Shown here in pieces: positions 21,219 to 31,316 of a DNA stretch of 64,000 bases. Positions within the stretch are counted from its first letter, which is position 1. Each line of letters opens with the position of its first letter. The stretch lies in NCBI GenBank assembly GCA_037176885.1, contig JAWWNJ010000201.1, positions 124,001-188,000 of the forward strand, in the 5' to 3' direction. Below the pieces are notes generated by a model. The model did no database searches, was not told the DNA's origin, and worked only from the letters and a program-made list of their open reading frames with translations. Origin of the DNA: Favolaschia claudopus. Taxonomy: Eukaryota; Basidiomycota; Agaricomycetes; Agaricales; Mycenaceae. A program made the translations under genes and the position numbers.

Positions 21219-22455
21219 GGTGCTCAGGATTTTTAGCAACCTGGATTGCAGACTGGTTGTCCATGAGGAGAAGGGAAGGGCCAGACACTCCATAGCCCAG
21301 TTGATGGAGCAAATTGCGCACCCACTTGATCTCCTTCACAGCTTCCAAGGCAGCAAGATATTCTGCCTCAGTAGTAGAAAGAGAGACTGTAGATTGCAAC
21401 TTGCTACTGGTCCATCACACATCATTACCACATAACCTCCAGTGCTTTTGCCAGTGTCTGAACAACCGCCATGATTGGCATCAGCATAAGTGATGGGAGG
21501 CACAGGCTGAGGTGATTTTGTATAGGTAATGCCATAATCAAGTGTTCCTTTGATGTAACGGAACACATGCTTGACAGCCTTCCAGTGGAGTTCACCAGGA
21601 TTGGAATTGAACCGTGCAAGAACTCCAACAACATAGGACAAGTCAGGACGCGTTTGAGTAGCCAAATAGATGAGGCGACCAACGGCAGAGATGTAGATGC
21701 CATGGTACTTCTTGGCTTCCTCATCTGACTTGGCACCCATCTCCTTGGTCAAAACTAGACCAGGGAGCATTGGCGTCGAAACAGGATGACAGTCCGACAT
21801 GTTGAAGTCCTCAAGCATGTCCAGAGCATACTGGCGCTGAGATAGGGTAATGGCTCCAGTCTGGGGGTCACGCTCGATCTTGATACCCAACAACCACTCT
21901 GTGGGACCAAGATCTTTGAGCTTGAACTCTTTAGAGAGCTCTTCAATGACCTTGTCAATTTCAGCATCGTCTTTTGCAGCGATGGTGCTGTCATCAACAT
22001 AGATAGGAATGATGACACGCGTCAAGCCTCCAGCGAAGATGAAGCAAGAGCGGTCAGACTGGAGACATGTGAAGCATCTTAACCAGCTTTGCACACAGGA
22101 CCTTGTACCATTCACGGCCAGCTTGCCTCAGACCATAAATGGTGTGATGAAGCTTAAGAAGCTGGTCATGCCGTCCCTGAGGAAAAGCAGGTGGCTGAGT
22201 CAGGTGACCATTCAGGTAGGCAGTCAATGGAACAAAGTTTGAGGTTGTGTTGTGCAGCCAGTGCAAGGACAATGCGGAGTGTGGCAGGTTTTACAGTAGG
22301 GGAGAAAATCTCGTTGTAGTCAACACCATATTTCTGGGTGCGACCATCTGCAACGAGTCTCGCCTTGTAACGCTCAATAGAGCCATCAGACTTGTGCTTT
22401 ATAACAAAGACCCATTGGGAACGAACTGGCTTAACGCCAGGGGGTGCATCTGTTA
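21219..22455 (-). pseudogene. Copia pol fragment: RT and RNase H
   Basis: On the minus strand from 22455: RT start (KARLVADG-type region, then YNEIFSPTVKPATLRIVLAL in broken frames), LHHTIYGLRQAGREWY (22165), the catalytic YVDDSTIAAKDD (22000), LGPTEWLLGIKI (21900), GRLIYLATQTRPDLSYVVG (21690) and the RNase H end STTEAEYLAALEAVKEIKW (21370) up to NQSAIQVAKNPEHHG, where it is cut at 21219 against the Gypsy copy. Frameshifts near 22100 and 21410. No LTR, gag, protease or integrase. Confidence 0.82.
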
Positions 22456-22669
22456 GATGTGCGTCGCGGACACGTGTGGATTTGGGGTGACACGGTCATA
22501 GGTTATGGGCTGTTAAGAGACCCTGTACCCAACCTACGCACTTCCAATACCTGCGGTATCATATATCATCCCTTCTTAGTCTTCTTGTACTTTCGTGGCT
22601 TTCTGCGCTGGGCGTGTCGAGTTTTTTCAATAACGCTGCTTTCGCACCGATTTCAATCTCGCCTTCGCA
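22456..22669 (+). other. Leader of Copia copy 2 with likely primer-binding site
   Basis: GGTTATGGGCTG at 22500 matches the word after the 5' LTR at 15537 and is the likely primer-binding site. A TGTTAGATGTG start at 22450 may be all that is left of the 5' LTR, because the Copia fragment on the other strand ends here. Confidence 0.4.
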
Positions 22670-24461
22670 ATGGCCACGAACGGGTTCACCACTCTAAGAT
22701 AGGCGTCACGCCGATCCGGTACCCTTATATAATCATTACGTTAAGCACAGCCACCCGCCAAATCTTGGAAGTTCAAGAAATAAACTTGTTCTCTTTGCGA
22801 TTTTGAGTACTTCGGAACCTCAGAGGATTTTTTTTGGCAGATCTACTGACTCAAGAGGCCTTTCAAGTACCAGGCTTGAGGCCCTGGAGCCACTTTCTTG
22901 TGCTCACCATTCAAATATGTGAATGTCAATACACATCTGACCCTAAATTCCGTGTCTGAATTCTGTTTGTGTTAAGTTCATGGAAATACATTGGATGTTT
23001 ATGAACCAACAGAGCATAACACTTTGCTAGCTCATTATGAGGCAATCACACCTTCCTAGCGTTAAACAAGGTATTTTGATGCTAATTCGGCGCGTCGCGT
23101 CGCGTCTATAGTCACGGATATCTCACGTGTAGTGTGTACGTAAGCTTACATAATCCGCCAAATCTCCGCCTTATTTTTCGCAAGATGCGCTCAAACGCGT
23201 CGAAAATGAGTTTGGAAGCTTTTCATAATGGGTTGCCTCTTTCGGAAAGATCACCTTACATCTTTTCAACAAGGAAATATTGGCCAAATCTGCTCCATCG
23301 AATCATAGATATGCCTATTAGCTACAGTTTGGTGGTCTTACATTTGTCAATATGGTGTTGTGGCCAGACTTATAAGCATTTTGTTGACGTGATGTTTTGG
23401 CTTACATAACCAGGTGCCGGATCGGCGTGACGCCTATCTTACCTTCTTCTGGCTCCAACAACCCGTTTCACAATGAAACGGCCATGCGCGCCGTGCCCTC
23501 GTCGTACAACCCTTTCTCGCCGCCCCGCTTTTGTTCGACAACACCCCAATCATGCCGGCTGTGCCCTTCAACGCACCTCCCGAGTCACAACGCCCGCAGA
23601 CACCGCCCTGGGGCCCGTCGCCGATGCCCCCGCTGCTGTTGCCGCGTCCGACCGTCCCGCTGCCCGCTCGTAGTCCGCCACGCGCCCCGCCAGCTCATGC
23701 TCCCGTCCAGCACCCATGGGTTGGCTCGCAGGTGCCTCGCGCCTACGACCCACAGTGGCATGCTCCGCCGCCGCTTTACCAGACGGCTCCGCCACGCCAA
23801 TACGCACCCGCGCACGACGCACCACTCCCGCATCCGTATCACGCACCCGCCATGTATATTCCACCCTCCATTTCCCAATACGTGCCTTCCGACCACGACA
23901 GCTCTTTCAAAGTCATATCCGTGTCGACCTCGAACTGGCCGGCTGAGGAGAAGCTGTCGTTAGTCAAGGGGAACTGGATCCCGTGGGAGCGCCGCGTGCG
24001 GAACACCCTCACGATGAATAGCGCGGCAGATAAGTACTTGAGCGTCGTTCGCTTGCCCAGACCCAGCGCGTAGCCCTCGCGCGCACAGCGTATGGATGGA
24101 CAGCGACCGCATCGTTCGCCTGTCCGAGGTGACGGAGCTCGCCGAGCACGAATTCTTCACGAACTGTACTACCGCCGCTGCCGCGTGGGAGGCCTTGCGT
24201 TTGCGCCACGAGAAGGCGGGTCCTCAGCGCTTGATTCGTGCTCTGAAGGACGCTTTCGCCGTGCGTTATTCTCTGACGGATTCGTCTACGTGGGAAGCCA
24301 CTTCTGTGGTCCTCGCTGACTTTGCGAATCTTATCTGGGCGTCAGCCGTGCCGGATCCTGAGTCCTTCCTCGTCTGCTTGATGCTCAACGCGCTTACGGA
24401 CCACCCCGGCATGGTCGAAGGCTTCGTCACGAACTCCAGACCGTCTCCTCCAAAAACATAA
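22670..24461 (+). pseudogene. Copia copy 2 gag, interrupted by a MITE and frameshifted
   Basis: ATG at 22670 reads MATNGFTTL up to the MITE at 22697; after its removal (with one TA) the frame continues PSSGSNNPFHNETAM at 23442. A long Pro-rich region (23531-23880) is followed by the Gag core: KLSLVKGNWIPWERRVR, then after a shift near 24060 LAEHEFFTNCTTAAAAWEAL, GPQRLIRALKDAFAVRYS and DPESFLVCLMLNALTDHPGM. A third shift lies near 24450. Gag forms the virus-like particle of Ty1/Copia elements; this copy cannot do so. Confidence 0.75.
22697..23439. mobile_element. MITE (TA target) inside Copia gag
   Basis: 743 bases. AGATAGGCGTCACGCCGATC at 22697 starts an inverted repeat that returns at 23413-23439 with one mismatch. 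TA flanks both ends (22695-22696, 23440-23441). Excision restores gag codons T-T-L-P-S-S. A short GCGTC repeat (CGCGTCGCGTCGCGTC) lies near 23091; no coding content. Confidence 0.82.
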
Positions 24462-24528
24462 CCTCCCCAGCTCGAATACGACCGGACTCGGAACGTACGC
24501 CGCATCTTCCTCGTCCGCACCGTCTTCG

Positions 24529-25190
24529 TTGAGGGAGACTTGCACCAACAAATCATGCAAGTCGCCTTTGTTGCACTCCTGGCCATACTGTACTGCGCCT
24601 GGGGGGGGAATGGCCGGGAAACAAATCGATGATGCACGCGCAGCACAGCGCCGTGGGGCGGGAGGAGGGGGTGATCGTAGGGCCAACCGCGATGACGCAG
24701 AGAAGGCGAAGAACTTGCAGTCGCAGATCGAGTACCGCAGCAATGGGGAGGCGTACATTGTGTCCCATGGGATGGAGTTCCCCGTTCCCCGCAACATGAT
24801 CCATGCGCCCGCCCCGGCTCCCGTTGCGGCGCAGCCGACGGCACCGCCGCCAATCGCAGCCTCGGCGACGTACCAGAATCTGAAGACGGACGATCCCCCG
24901 TTTGACCTCTACGATTGGGGTGCGCATGTGCTCATCAGCGACACTCAGGTTGGTGTGCCTCTCGACGGCTCTCTCTCTGCCCTCTCCGCCGCAGCCGACG
25001 ACTTCACGATATACGCTGATTCTGGTGCCAACGTCCACATCTCGCCTTTCCGCTCCGACTTAGCCAGCTTTACACCCATTGCAGCCAGACCCATAAAGAG
25101 TGTAGGGGCTTCCGTTGCGGCCATTGGGATCGGCAGTATCATCACCGATAAATTCACTCTTGAGAACGTACTCTACTTATGTTCCCGGCG
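24529..25190 (+). pseudogene. Copia copy 2 gag zinc finger and protease
   Basis: Begins with CTNKSCKSPLLHSWPYC, a Cys/His knuckle of the kind used by this Copia clade, followed by APGGGMAGKQIDDARAAQR. The retropepsin site is FTIYADSGANVHISP (about 25010, D-S-G). The frame leaves the true reading after KFTLENVLY near 25175 through a frameshift. Confidence 0.75.
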
Positions 25191-26286
25191 CGCACCTTCG
25201 TCTTTGTTCCGTCATCCGCCTTATTACTTCTTGCTCATTCACCGGTCCTCCTGGTCTCCACATTTACGATGCCTCCAAGTCCCTCGTCTGCTCCGGCTTC
25301 GCTGTACCCGGCCGCGAACTCTACAAACTCGACTGCTCCCTCGCTCCCTTCACCGCCGCTACCGCCTCCGCTCCCCGCTCGTTACACAGCTGGCACCTCC
25401 GCTTCGGCCATGCGAATCACCAAGCGTGCGCCGACAGCTACCAGCTGGATCTAGTGGACGGTATGGAGATCGACCCCTCGTCTGACCCCCCTACGTGTGT
25501 TGATTGCATCCTTGGGAAACAGGAACATGTGTCCATTCCGCGCGCGCGCTATCCAGACACGAAGGCGAGGCGAGGGTTGGGGAAGATCTTCATTGATCTG
25601 AGCGGGCAGTTCGATACGAGGTTGAGAAGTGGAAACGAGTACATCCTAGACATAGTTGACGACCACTCGTCGCGGGGGTGGTGTATTCCCATACCAGATA
25701 AATCAAAAGCACTACCTCACGTTAAAGCATGGGTGACGATCATGGAGGCACGGACCGGCGATCGCGTTGGCGTTATCAACATGGACAACGGTGAGCTGGA
25801 GTTGACGGAGATGCGGGAATGGTGCACTGAGCGGGGGATTGAGTTGCGCAACAGGCGCCGTATTCGTCGGCGCAGAACGGGAAGGTGGAACGTTTCCACC
25901 GTGTCATGCATGAGAAGGGGCGCGCGATGCGCATTTCTTGTGGGGCGCCCAAGAATATGTGGGACGAATTCGTCTTCACGGCCGCCTATTTGCACGCACG
26001 CACACCGAGTAAGGCGGAGGGGCGGAAGACTCCGTTTGAGCGGTTTGAGGGTAGGAAGCCAAACGTCTCACACTTACGCGAAATAGGATGTCGGGCCTTC
26101 GTCCTCGTCGAAACGCACAACCCGAAACTCAACCCGAGGTCTTACGAATGTGTTCTCGTCGGCTATGCCCCGAACGCGAACGCTTACCGCGTTTGGCACC
26201 GCGCGTCCGGGCGAGTATTTCATTCAATCAACGTTAGATTCATCGAGAGCGGACAGGTCGTGAAGGTTGTATGGAATAAGGATTGA
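25191..26286 (+). pseudogene. Copia copy 2 integrase
   Basis: GAG-pre-integrase part: LHSWHLRFGHANH (25385) and CVDCILGKQEH (25496), the HHCC zinc site. The catalytic core shows FIDLSGQ (25595), INMDNGE (25780) and, after a one-base shift near 25850, QNGKVERFHRVMHEKGR (25880), giving the D, D and E of the active site. C-terminal part FERFEGRKPNVSHLREIGCRAF and RSYECVLVGYAPN is normal for Copia. Integrase inserts the cDNA copy. Confidence 0.8.
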
Positions 26287-26394
26287 CTGGCGGAACGGCA
26301 AGCCCAGATCCCCGCAGAACCGCTGGCAACAGTTCCCGACGATCAAAGCTCCACGGATCCCGCTCTCACTTCTTCCGATCCACCCGCCGACGCC

Positions 26395-27191
26395 TGTAAG
26401 GGCAACAGCTGCCAGGGCTGAGGCCCGAGGTACTCAAGAGTCCAACAAGCGCTGGGCAGAGGGAGAATCCTTAGAAGGCTAGCTACAACAAGAGGAAGAG
26501 TGTCTACTCACCTGGGCAGAGGGAGAATCCTTAGAGAACAGAGTAAGGAGTCTCCATGCCCAGGCGTCACAGTAAAAGGGCGTGTGATGCGTGACTTCTC
26601 ACGGGTCGTGGGAACTATGTAGTAGCACAGCATCTATGATGTGATATCAATGATCAGATGATCCAACAGTAGCAGGGAGCCAGGGATATGCCCAGGAGGG
26701 GAGGATCACAATACTGGTCCAGAGATTGTAGACCAACGGAGGCCCGGGATACCCTGTCGTCCGGGGGCGTGGGAAACCGGAGCCCGGAGGACCGGAGGAA
26801 CAGAGCCCAGGGAACCCGGAAAGGGCGCTAGAGCTGGGATGAGACAGCGGAGCATTAGGCCTTCGGCTGTAGGACCGCTGGGGCTTGGCCCAGGTCGGGG
26901 GGGAGCGTGGGAAGCCGGGCCGGGGACCGGGGGACCGGAGCCGGAGGACCGGAGGACCAGAGCTCACGGAGGGCTAGAAGTCTGACTGGAAGACCAGTAG
27001 GGAACCGGGTTGCGCTGAGCACTAGCTGTAGGAGCACAGGGTCGACAGGAGTCCGTTGAGGAGGGGAACGGGGAGTCGGAAGGAGGAAGATGTGACAAAG
27101 GGGGAACTCTGGAAGGAGTAGCGTTCCCAAGAAGGCTGGAGTGATGCAAGGAATAGCGGAGCGGGTCGGGGAAGCGGGGGTTCCCCTGACA
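26395..27191 (-). repeat. Solo LTR (Gypsy type, 797 bases) in Copia copy 2
   Basis: Ends TGTAAGGGCAAC ... TTCCCCTGACA match the ends of the chromovirus LTR. The 5-base duplication is ACGCC (26390-26394, 27192-27196); removal restores a Pro-rich Copia linker (PPADA|LETVPPPP). It contains two copies of CTGGGCAGAGGGAGAATCC and a long GGACCGGAGG-rich part. It is more than twice the length of the 332-base chromovirus LTR, so it is another subfamily. Confidence 0.85.
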
Positions 27192-27491
27192 ACGCCCTCG
27201 AAACTGTTCCACCACCACCTTCACCACCACCTGTACCACCACCACCTCGACGATCGACTCGCGAACGACGGCCTCCACGGCCCTTCGCCACCGCTGCGGA
27301 ATACGAGGAGGAGGATGGGGAGCAGGAAGAGCTGGAGTCGTTGAGGGAGAACGATGAGGAGATTGCGCGCATGCCAGAGGATGATGATGGAGAGGAGAGG
27401 AAGATGTTAGAGGAGCTGAACGCGTACCTGTCGGAGAATCCCATCGACGTTGAGTTCCCGAACAATCCCAGGAACTACAGCGAGGCGATGG
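27192..27491 (+). pseudogene. Copia copy 2 integrase-RT linker
   Basis: Pro-rich then RRSTRERRPPRPFATAAEYE, a long acidic segment and LSENPIDVEFPNNPRNYSEA, the usual approach to the Copia RT. It runs straight into RT once the 132-base element at 27492 is removed. Confidence 0.7.
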
Positions 27492-27623
27492 TGTTGGGAA
27501 AATGGCTGAAGCAGGATTCGAACCTGCGACCTTCTCATGTCATGTGAGATGCTCTGACCCGAAGGTATCCAACTGAGCTATTCTGCCGATAGTGCGAACG
27601 GGACTAAACCCCAGACTTCAACA
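27492..27623 (-). mobile_element. 132-base LTR-like element carrying a tRNA-like gene (copy A)
   Basis: Reads, on the minus strand, TGTTGAAG ... TTTTCCCAACA, with TGTTG/CAACA ends and a 5-base duplication GATGG (27487-27491, 27624-27628). Removal restores the Copia frame NYSEAM|AAPDAAQW. Ends and duplication are those of an LTR integrated by a retrotransposon integrase, yet nearly the whole length is a tRNA-like unit. It has 4 differences from copy B. Confidence 0.88.
27503..27587 (-). tRNA. tRNA-like gene inside the LTR-like element, Met-type body with altered loops
   Basis: Acceptor GGCAGAA/TTCAGCC pairs at 6 of 7 positions; A box TAGCTCAGTTGG, B box GGTTCGAATCC and the T arm (GCAGG/CCTGC) are intact. 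The D loop carries about 10 extra bases and the anticodon loop reads CATGACA without U33, so it is probably not a working tRNA. TTTT follows the discriminator base, a Pol III stop. Confidence 0.65.
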
Positions 27624-27628
27624 GATGG

Positions 27629-28649
27629 CGGCACCGGACGCGGCGCAGTGGATGGAGGGAACGCGCGAGGAATTGGAGTCTCTTCGTGAGCAAGGTGTCT
27701 TTAAACTCGTTCCTCCGTCTGCCCTACCTGCTAACAAAACAATACTCGACCTCCGCCCCGTCTACGCTCGCAAACACGACATGAATGGCAATGTCGTACA
27801 ACACAAGGTCCGTTATTGCGCGAAAGGCTTCCGACAGGTCCACGGGCGCGATTTCTTCGACACGACATCGCCGACCGCGCGCCTCGAGTCCTTCCGTGCG
27901 CTCCTGCACCTCGCGACCTCGCGCGGCTGGGACTTGCAGCAGATCGACATGAAGACCGCATTTCTCAACTCCGCCCTGCCGGAGGAGGAACGACAATACG
28001 CGCGTCAGCCGAAACATTTCGAGGAGGAGGGGAAGTTGGATTGGCTGTGGGAGTTGTGGAAGGGGATTTATGGCCTGAAACAGGCGTGTTGGAAGGTGTA
28101 CACCAGATGGAAGCCGAAAAGGCAAACAGAGCACCAGATGGGAGGCGAAAAGCCCAGTCACCTGTTGTCACAAAGTGCCTAAATACGTGACAATGTACGA
28201 ATAAGGAAGGCAACACCGTCTGTACCAAACCACGCCAAACACCACGTTCAACAAGGCGGGGCGGTTATGGAACAGGGAGTTGAATGCGGCGATGTTGGGA
28301 TGGGGTTTCCGCCGCCTGAGCTGCGAATGGTGCGTTTACTTCCGCAGGACCGCCGATGGGAAGATCACGATTGTGGTGATTCACGTCGACGACATGGCGG
28401 TCGCTGCCTCCAGCCGGGATGAAGCAAGCTGTTTCAAAGCTCAGCTTCGTTCGCGTTGGACGATATCGGACCTGGGCGACATAAATTACTGTCTTGGGAT
28501 CAGAATCGTCCGTGACCCAGAATGCCGTACCGTCGCCTTGTCCCAAACCGCTCTCATTGACCGTGTCATCGCCCAATTCCGCCAGACCGACGCTTATCCT
28601 GTCGCCACTCCGATGGAGCCGAAACTCCGCCTCGTCCGCCCCGACACCC
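27629..28649 (+). pseudogene. Copia copy 2 reverse transcriptase, interrupted
   Basis: APDAAQWMEGTREELESLRE (27633) opens the RT; LQQIDMKTAFLNSALPEEE (27938) and WKGIYGLKQA (28056) precede the insertion 28087-28253; after it GRLWNRELNAAMLGWGF, VVIHVDDMAVAASSRD (28373, the xVDD site) and INYCLGIRIVRD continue in frame to PMEPKLRLVRPDTL. There the third insertion (28650) lies, and beyond it no RT or RNase H continues. The element is therefore truncated at its 3' end and has no 3' LTR. Confidence 0.82.
28087..28253. mobile_element. 167-base LTR-like insertion without tRNA
   Basis: TGTTGGAAG ... GTTCAACA with TGTTG/CAACA ends and a 5-base duplication AGGCG (28082-28086, 28254-28258). Removal restores GLKQA|GRLWN of the Copia RT. 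The interior has an imperfect tandem repeat around CACCAGATGG (28100-28150). No coding or RNA gene seen. It looks like a solo LTR of a very small element. Confidence 0.82.
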
Positions 28650-28781
28650 TGTTGAAGTGTGGGGTTTAGTCCCGTTCGCACTATTGGCAGAATAGCTCAG
28701 TTGGATACCTTCGGGTTAGAGCATCTCACATGACATGAGAAGGTCGCAGGTTCAAATCCTGCTTCAGCCATTTTCCCAACA
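28650..28781 (+). mobile_element. 132-base LTR-like element carrying a tRNA-like gene (copy B)
   Basis: Same element as 27492-27623 in the opposite orientation, 132 bases, ends TGTTGAAG and CCCAACA, with its own 5-base duplication CACCC (28645-28649, 28782-28786). It is an independent insertion, because the duplication differs. Confidence 0.88.
28686..28770 (+). tRNA. tRNA-like gene inside the LTR-like element (copy B)
   Basis: A box TAGCTCAGTTGG at 28693-28704, B box GGTTCAAATCC at 28749-28759, TTTT at 28771-28774. Acceptor and T stems pair as in copy A; anticodon loop CATGACA. The body resembles fungal elongator tRNA-Met, whose loop would be CTCATAA. Confidence 0.65.
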
Positions 28782-28787
28782 CACCCT

Positions 28788-29575
28788 TTTTCTGAAACGG
28801 CTGTAGCTGAATATGAGACAAACCCCATCCCTCTCTGCAGCTAATTGTTACTCGCACCTAAATGCAGGTTAGAAGAGTGATTTAGGCCAAGTCTGAAATT
28901 TAAATGTTAGCTGGAAATTCCCTTCCAAGGCTTTGTATGCCGGAGTACCGGCCTACAGCAGGGGGAGCCTGTGTAAATTGTTACTGGAATGGCACTCAAA
29001 TTAACAATGACAATGTTGCGCAGAACTTGCGCTGTTGTTTGGGGCATAATTCGGCCGGATTCTTTTCACGCACATAATCTACTGTTGTGAACAAAACCTC
29101 ACCTATGCCGGGCAATGACGTTCTGAAGGATGAACCACCAATCAAATTTTTGACTAGCTTATCATCGTGATAGAATTTCCACTCAGAATCATAGTGGGTG
29201 ACTTCCCGTAAGATAAATTTATGCTGGCCCAATTTCTGAGGTTGTTTGAGAGTGCCAGTGATGCAATCAAACTGGCGATATTTTAATCGCAAAACAATTC
29301 TACCAAACACGCAACTGCCCTGTTTGCGGGAGAGAGGTTGCAGGACCTGATGAGGTATCAACAAGTGTCTGGGGATTTATTTTTGGGTAGTGGAGGGGTG
29401 CCGACCCCCCCATCCAATCTTTATTATTATTCGACTGATGAGGACTACTCGGTGTGACCAAAAGTAACCGGAATCGGAAATTGCGTGTTTTCAACCAAAT
29501 TTTGTGGGTGACTGCTGGGCAAACTGACCCCATCGGCAGTCTATAAGCGTATACCATTGCATACAAGGCAGGCAA
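28788..29575 (-). other. Unassigned open frames
   Basis: Minus-strand frames 29364-28996 (122 residues, with GGSSFRTSLPGIGEVLFTTV) and 29575-29300 overlap slightly in different frames and could be one broken gene. The composition is protein-like, but I do not recognise the family. An inverted copy of a 27-base piece of it (29195-29221, encoding KFILREVTH) lies at 30046-30072. Confidence 0.25.
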
Positions 29576-29974
29576 AAGGTTTCATGGTCTCTTTGTCCTA
29601 TTATTACACATTCTTTTTATGTATGCTTTGAGGCGGGAAATTGGTGTGCCGAGTTGCCTCCCTCTCTGAACAACGGGAAACACCTCCCAACCTTAAATAT
29701 TGGATCTATAGACTATTGGGATACTAAGCACCTTTCTGAGGTACTTACTGGCTCGAAACTCCGGCATCTCCCCTTCAGACAGCGCAAATATTTCCAAATT
29801 GGTCCACTTTCAAAGATTAAATCACCAACTCAAAACAAAACATTGCATGCCAGGCCCATATCATGGAAGTCGTAGAAAAGATGATTTAGAGGAGCCCTGT
29901 ATCACTTGGAGTTGTTTGAGTTTTGAAATTCCGCTCTAAAAACCCAAATTCCGGTTACTTTTGGTCACACCGAG
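29448..29974. mobile_element. MITE with 27-base perfect inverted ends and TA target
   Basis: CTCGGTGTGACCAAAAGTAA at 29448 begins an arm that returns perfectly at 29948-29974; TA lies outside both ends (29446-29447, 29975-29976). 527 bases, no coding content. It sits inside the larger inverted pair 29195-29221 / 30046-30072. Confidence 0.8.
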
Positions 29975-30106
29975 TAAATCTTCGCTCGATTTGGGTGCGA
30001 AGAGTGATGGGGTCCCAACAGCTGTCTCGAAATATTCTGGTGGAGTAAATTTACCTTACGGGAAGTCACCCAGTCTCTCTATACAGACACTAACTGAGCA
30101 ACAATA

Positions 30107-30555
30107 GAGAGTTTGCGGTGAGCCGCCAGAAGCCACCTGGTGGCTCCGACGGCATGCGGATTGGAGCGGCTACGTCATGTGGCGGCTCGTTCAGCGGCTC
30201 ATCGCGCGCGGTCCTTAGCACAATTTTGAGGTTGGATACCTTGCATACTTGACTATACCTTCAGCCAATGAGAGTTCGTTGTCCAAACGTGCATAATTGT
30301 TTTGAATTGAAGCAATTTCCAGCGTCAACCGAAGTCTTCGGCTCGAATGTGCGATAGCGTCAGATTTTCAGATCCAATTTTCTTCGTGTGTGTATGGGTC
30401 AATATATAGATGACTAAGTACTAAGAATGCACTCGCAAAACCAAATTTGAACCAGTCTTACCAGCCGCCAAACGAGCCGCCAGACAGCATAGCCGCTCCA
30501 ATCCGCATGCCATTAGAGCCGCCAGGTGGCTTCTGGCGGCTCACCGCAAACTCTC
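30107..30555. mobile_element. MITE with about 67-base inverted ends and TA target
   Basis: GAGAGTTTGCGGTGAGCCGC at 30107 begins an arm of about 67 bases that returns at 30489-30555 with few differences; TA flanks at 30105-30106 and 30556-30557. The arms contain nested GAGCCGCCA/TGGCGGCTC words. 449 bases, no coding content. Confidence 0.82.
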
Positions 30556-31316
30556 TAATGATATTTTATATACGTTTGAACGACTATCTTCAAAAGAGTA
30601 AATGAAGTCTTGTTAAGTACGAGACTACATTGATATCTATTTTCATCGCCTCATCACAGCAGCTGTTTGCAAAACTAATGGCACCATTAACAACACCTCG
30701 TCGAGAACCTGCCCCTCTGTACCGTGTATGAAAAGGAGAACTGTATTTTTCACTTCCGTTAAGAAGCTTTACACAGGATCCCCAGTCAAAAGTCGGTTGG
30801 ATGATTCGAAATGGTTTGAGATGGACCGGCACAAGCAGCAGTCAAAGGGAATTGTTTGTCGGGGGTGAGCAAACCATTCCATTTCATCGCATTCACTCGC
30901 CTACTTTCCCAGCAGCATCCACCAGCAATTTGCAACCCGGATGGCCTCGGACCTTTGTCTCAGTCGCCTATCGGACCATAAAATGGTGCCACTTTTTTTT
31001 TTTTTTGGCCACGTCTACTTTCTCTTGCTTGCCTTCTCCCAGTTTGTCTCCTCTGCGTGCTCCATGTCCTCCATCTCTCCTCTTTTGGGGCCCCAACGCT
31101 CCTGTCTTTTCTTTCTGACACTGCCTAGGCTCGAAACCAGCCGTTATAGTCAATGACGAGCAAGCAGGTATTACTGACAATAACGGCTGGAAGCACTTAG
31201 CCGTAAACTGATAGATGGCAATTTCAAACTCTGACTATACCTTTTTGGGAAGTATCTCCGAGGCTTGAAGCGACTTTTTTTCCCGTTTGCCTAGGCTCGA
31301 AACCAGCCGTTATAGT
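30556..31316. other. Intergenic with a direct-repeat pair and hairpin
   Basis: GCCTAGGCTCGAAACCAGCC (start of a 28-base repeat) occurs at 31126 and again at 31288. CCAGCCGTTATAGTCA at 31138 can pair with TGACAATAACGGCTGG at 31175. The second copy abuts the cut end of the Copia relic that follows. A run of 14 T lies near 30993. No gene. Confidence 0.45.

Noticed and set aside
26647..27278. Pro-rich minus-strand frames as proteins
   Set aside because: They lie wholly inside the 797-base solo LTR and one of them recurs where an LTR fragment recurs (14930).
27492..28781. Reading the two tRNA-bearing copies as terminal inverted repeats of one 1.3-kb DNA transposon
   Set aside because: Each copy has its own 5-base duplication (GATGG and CACCC) and the DNA between them is continuous Copia RT, so they are two separate insertions.
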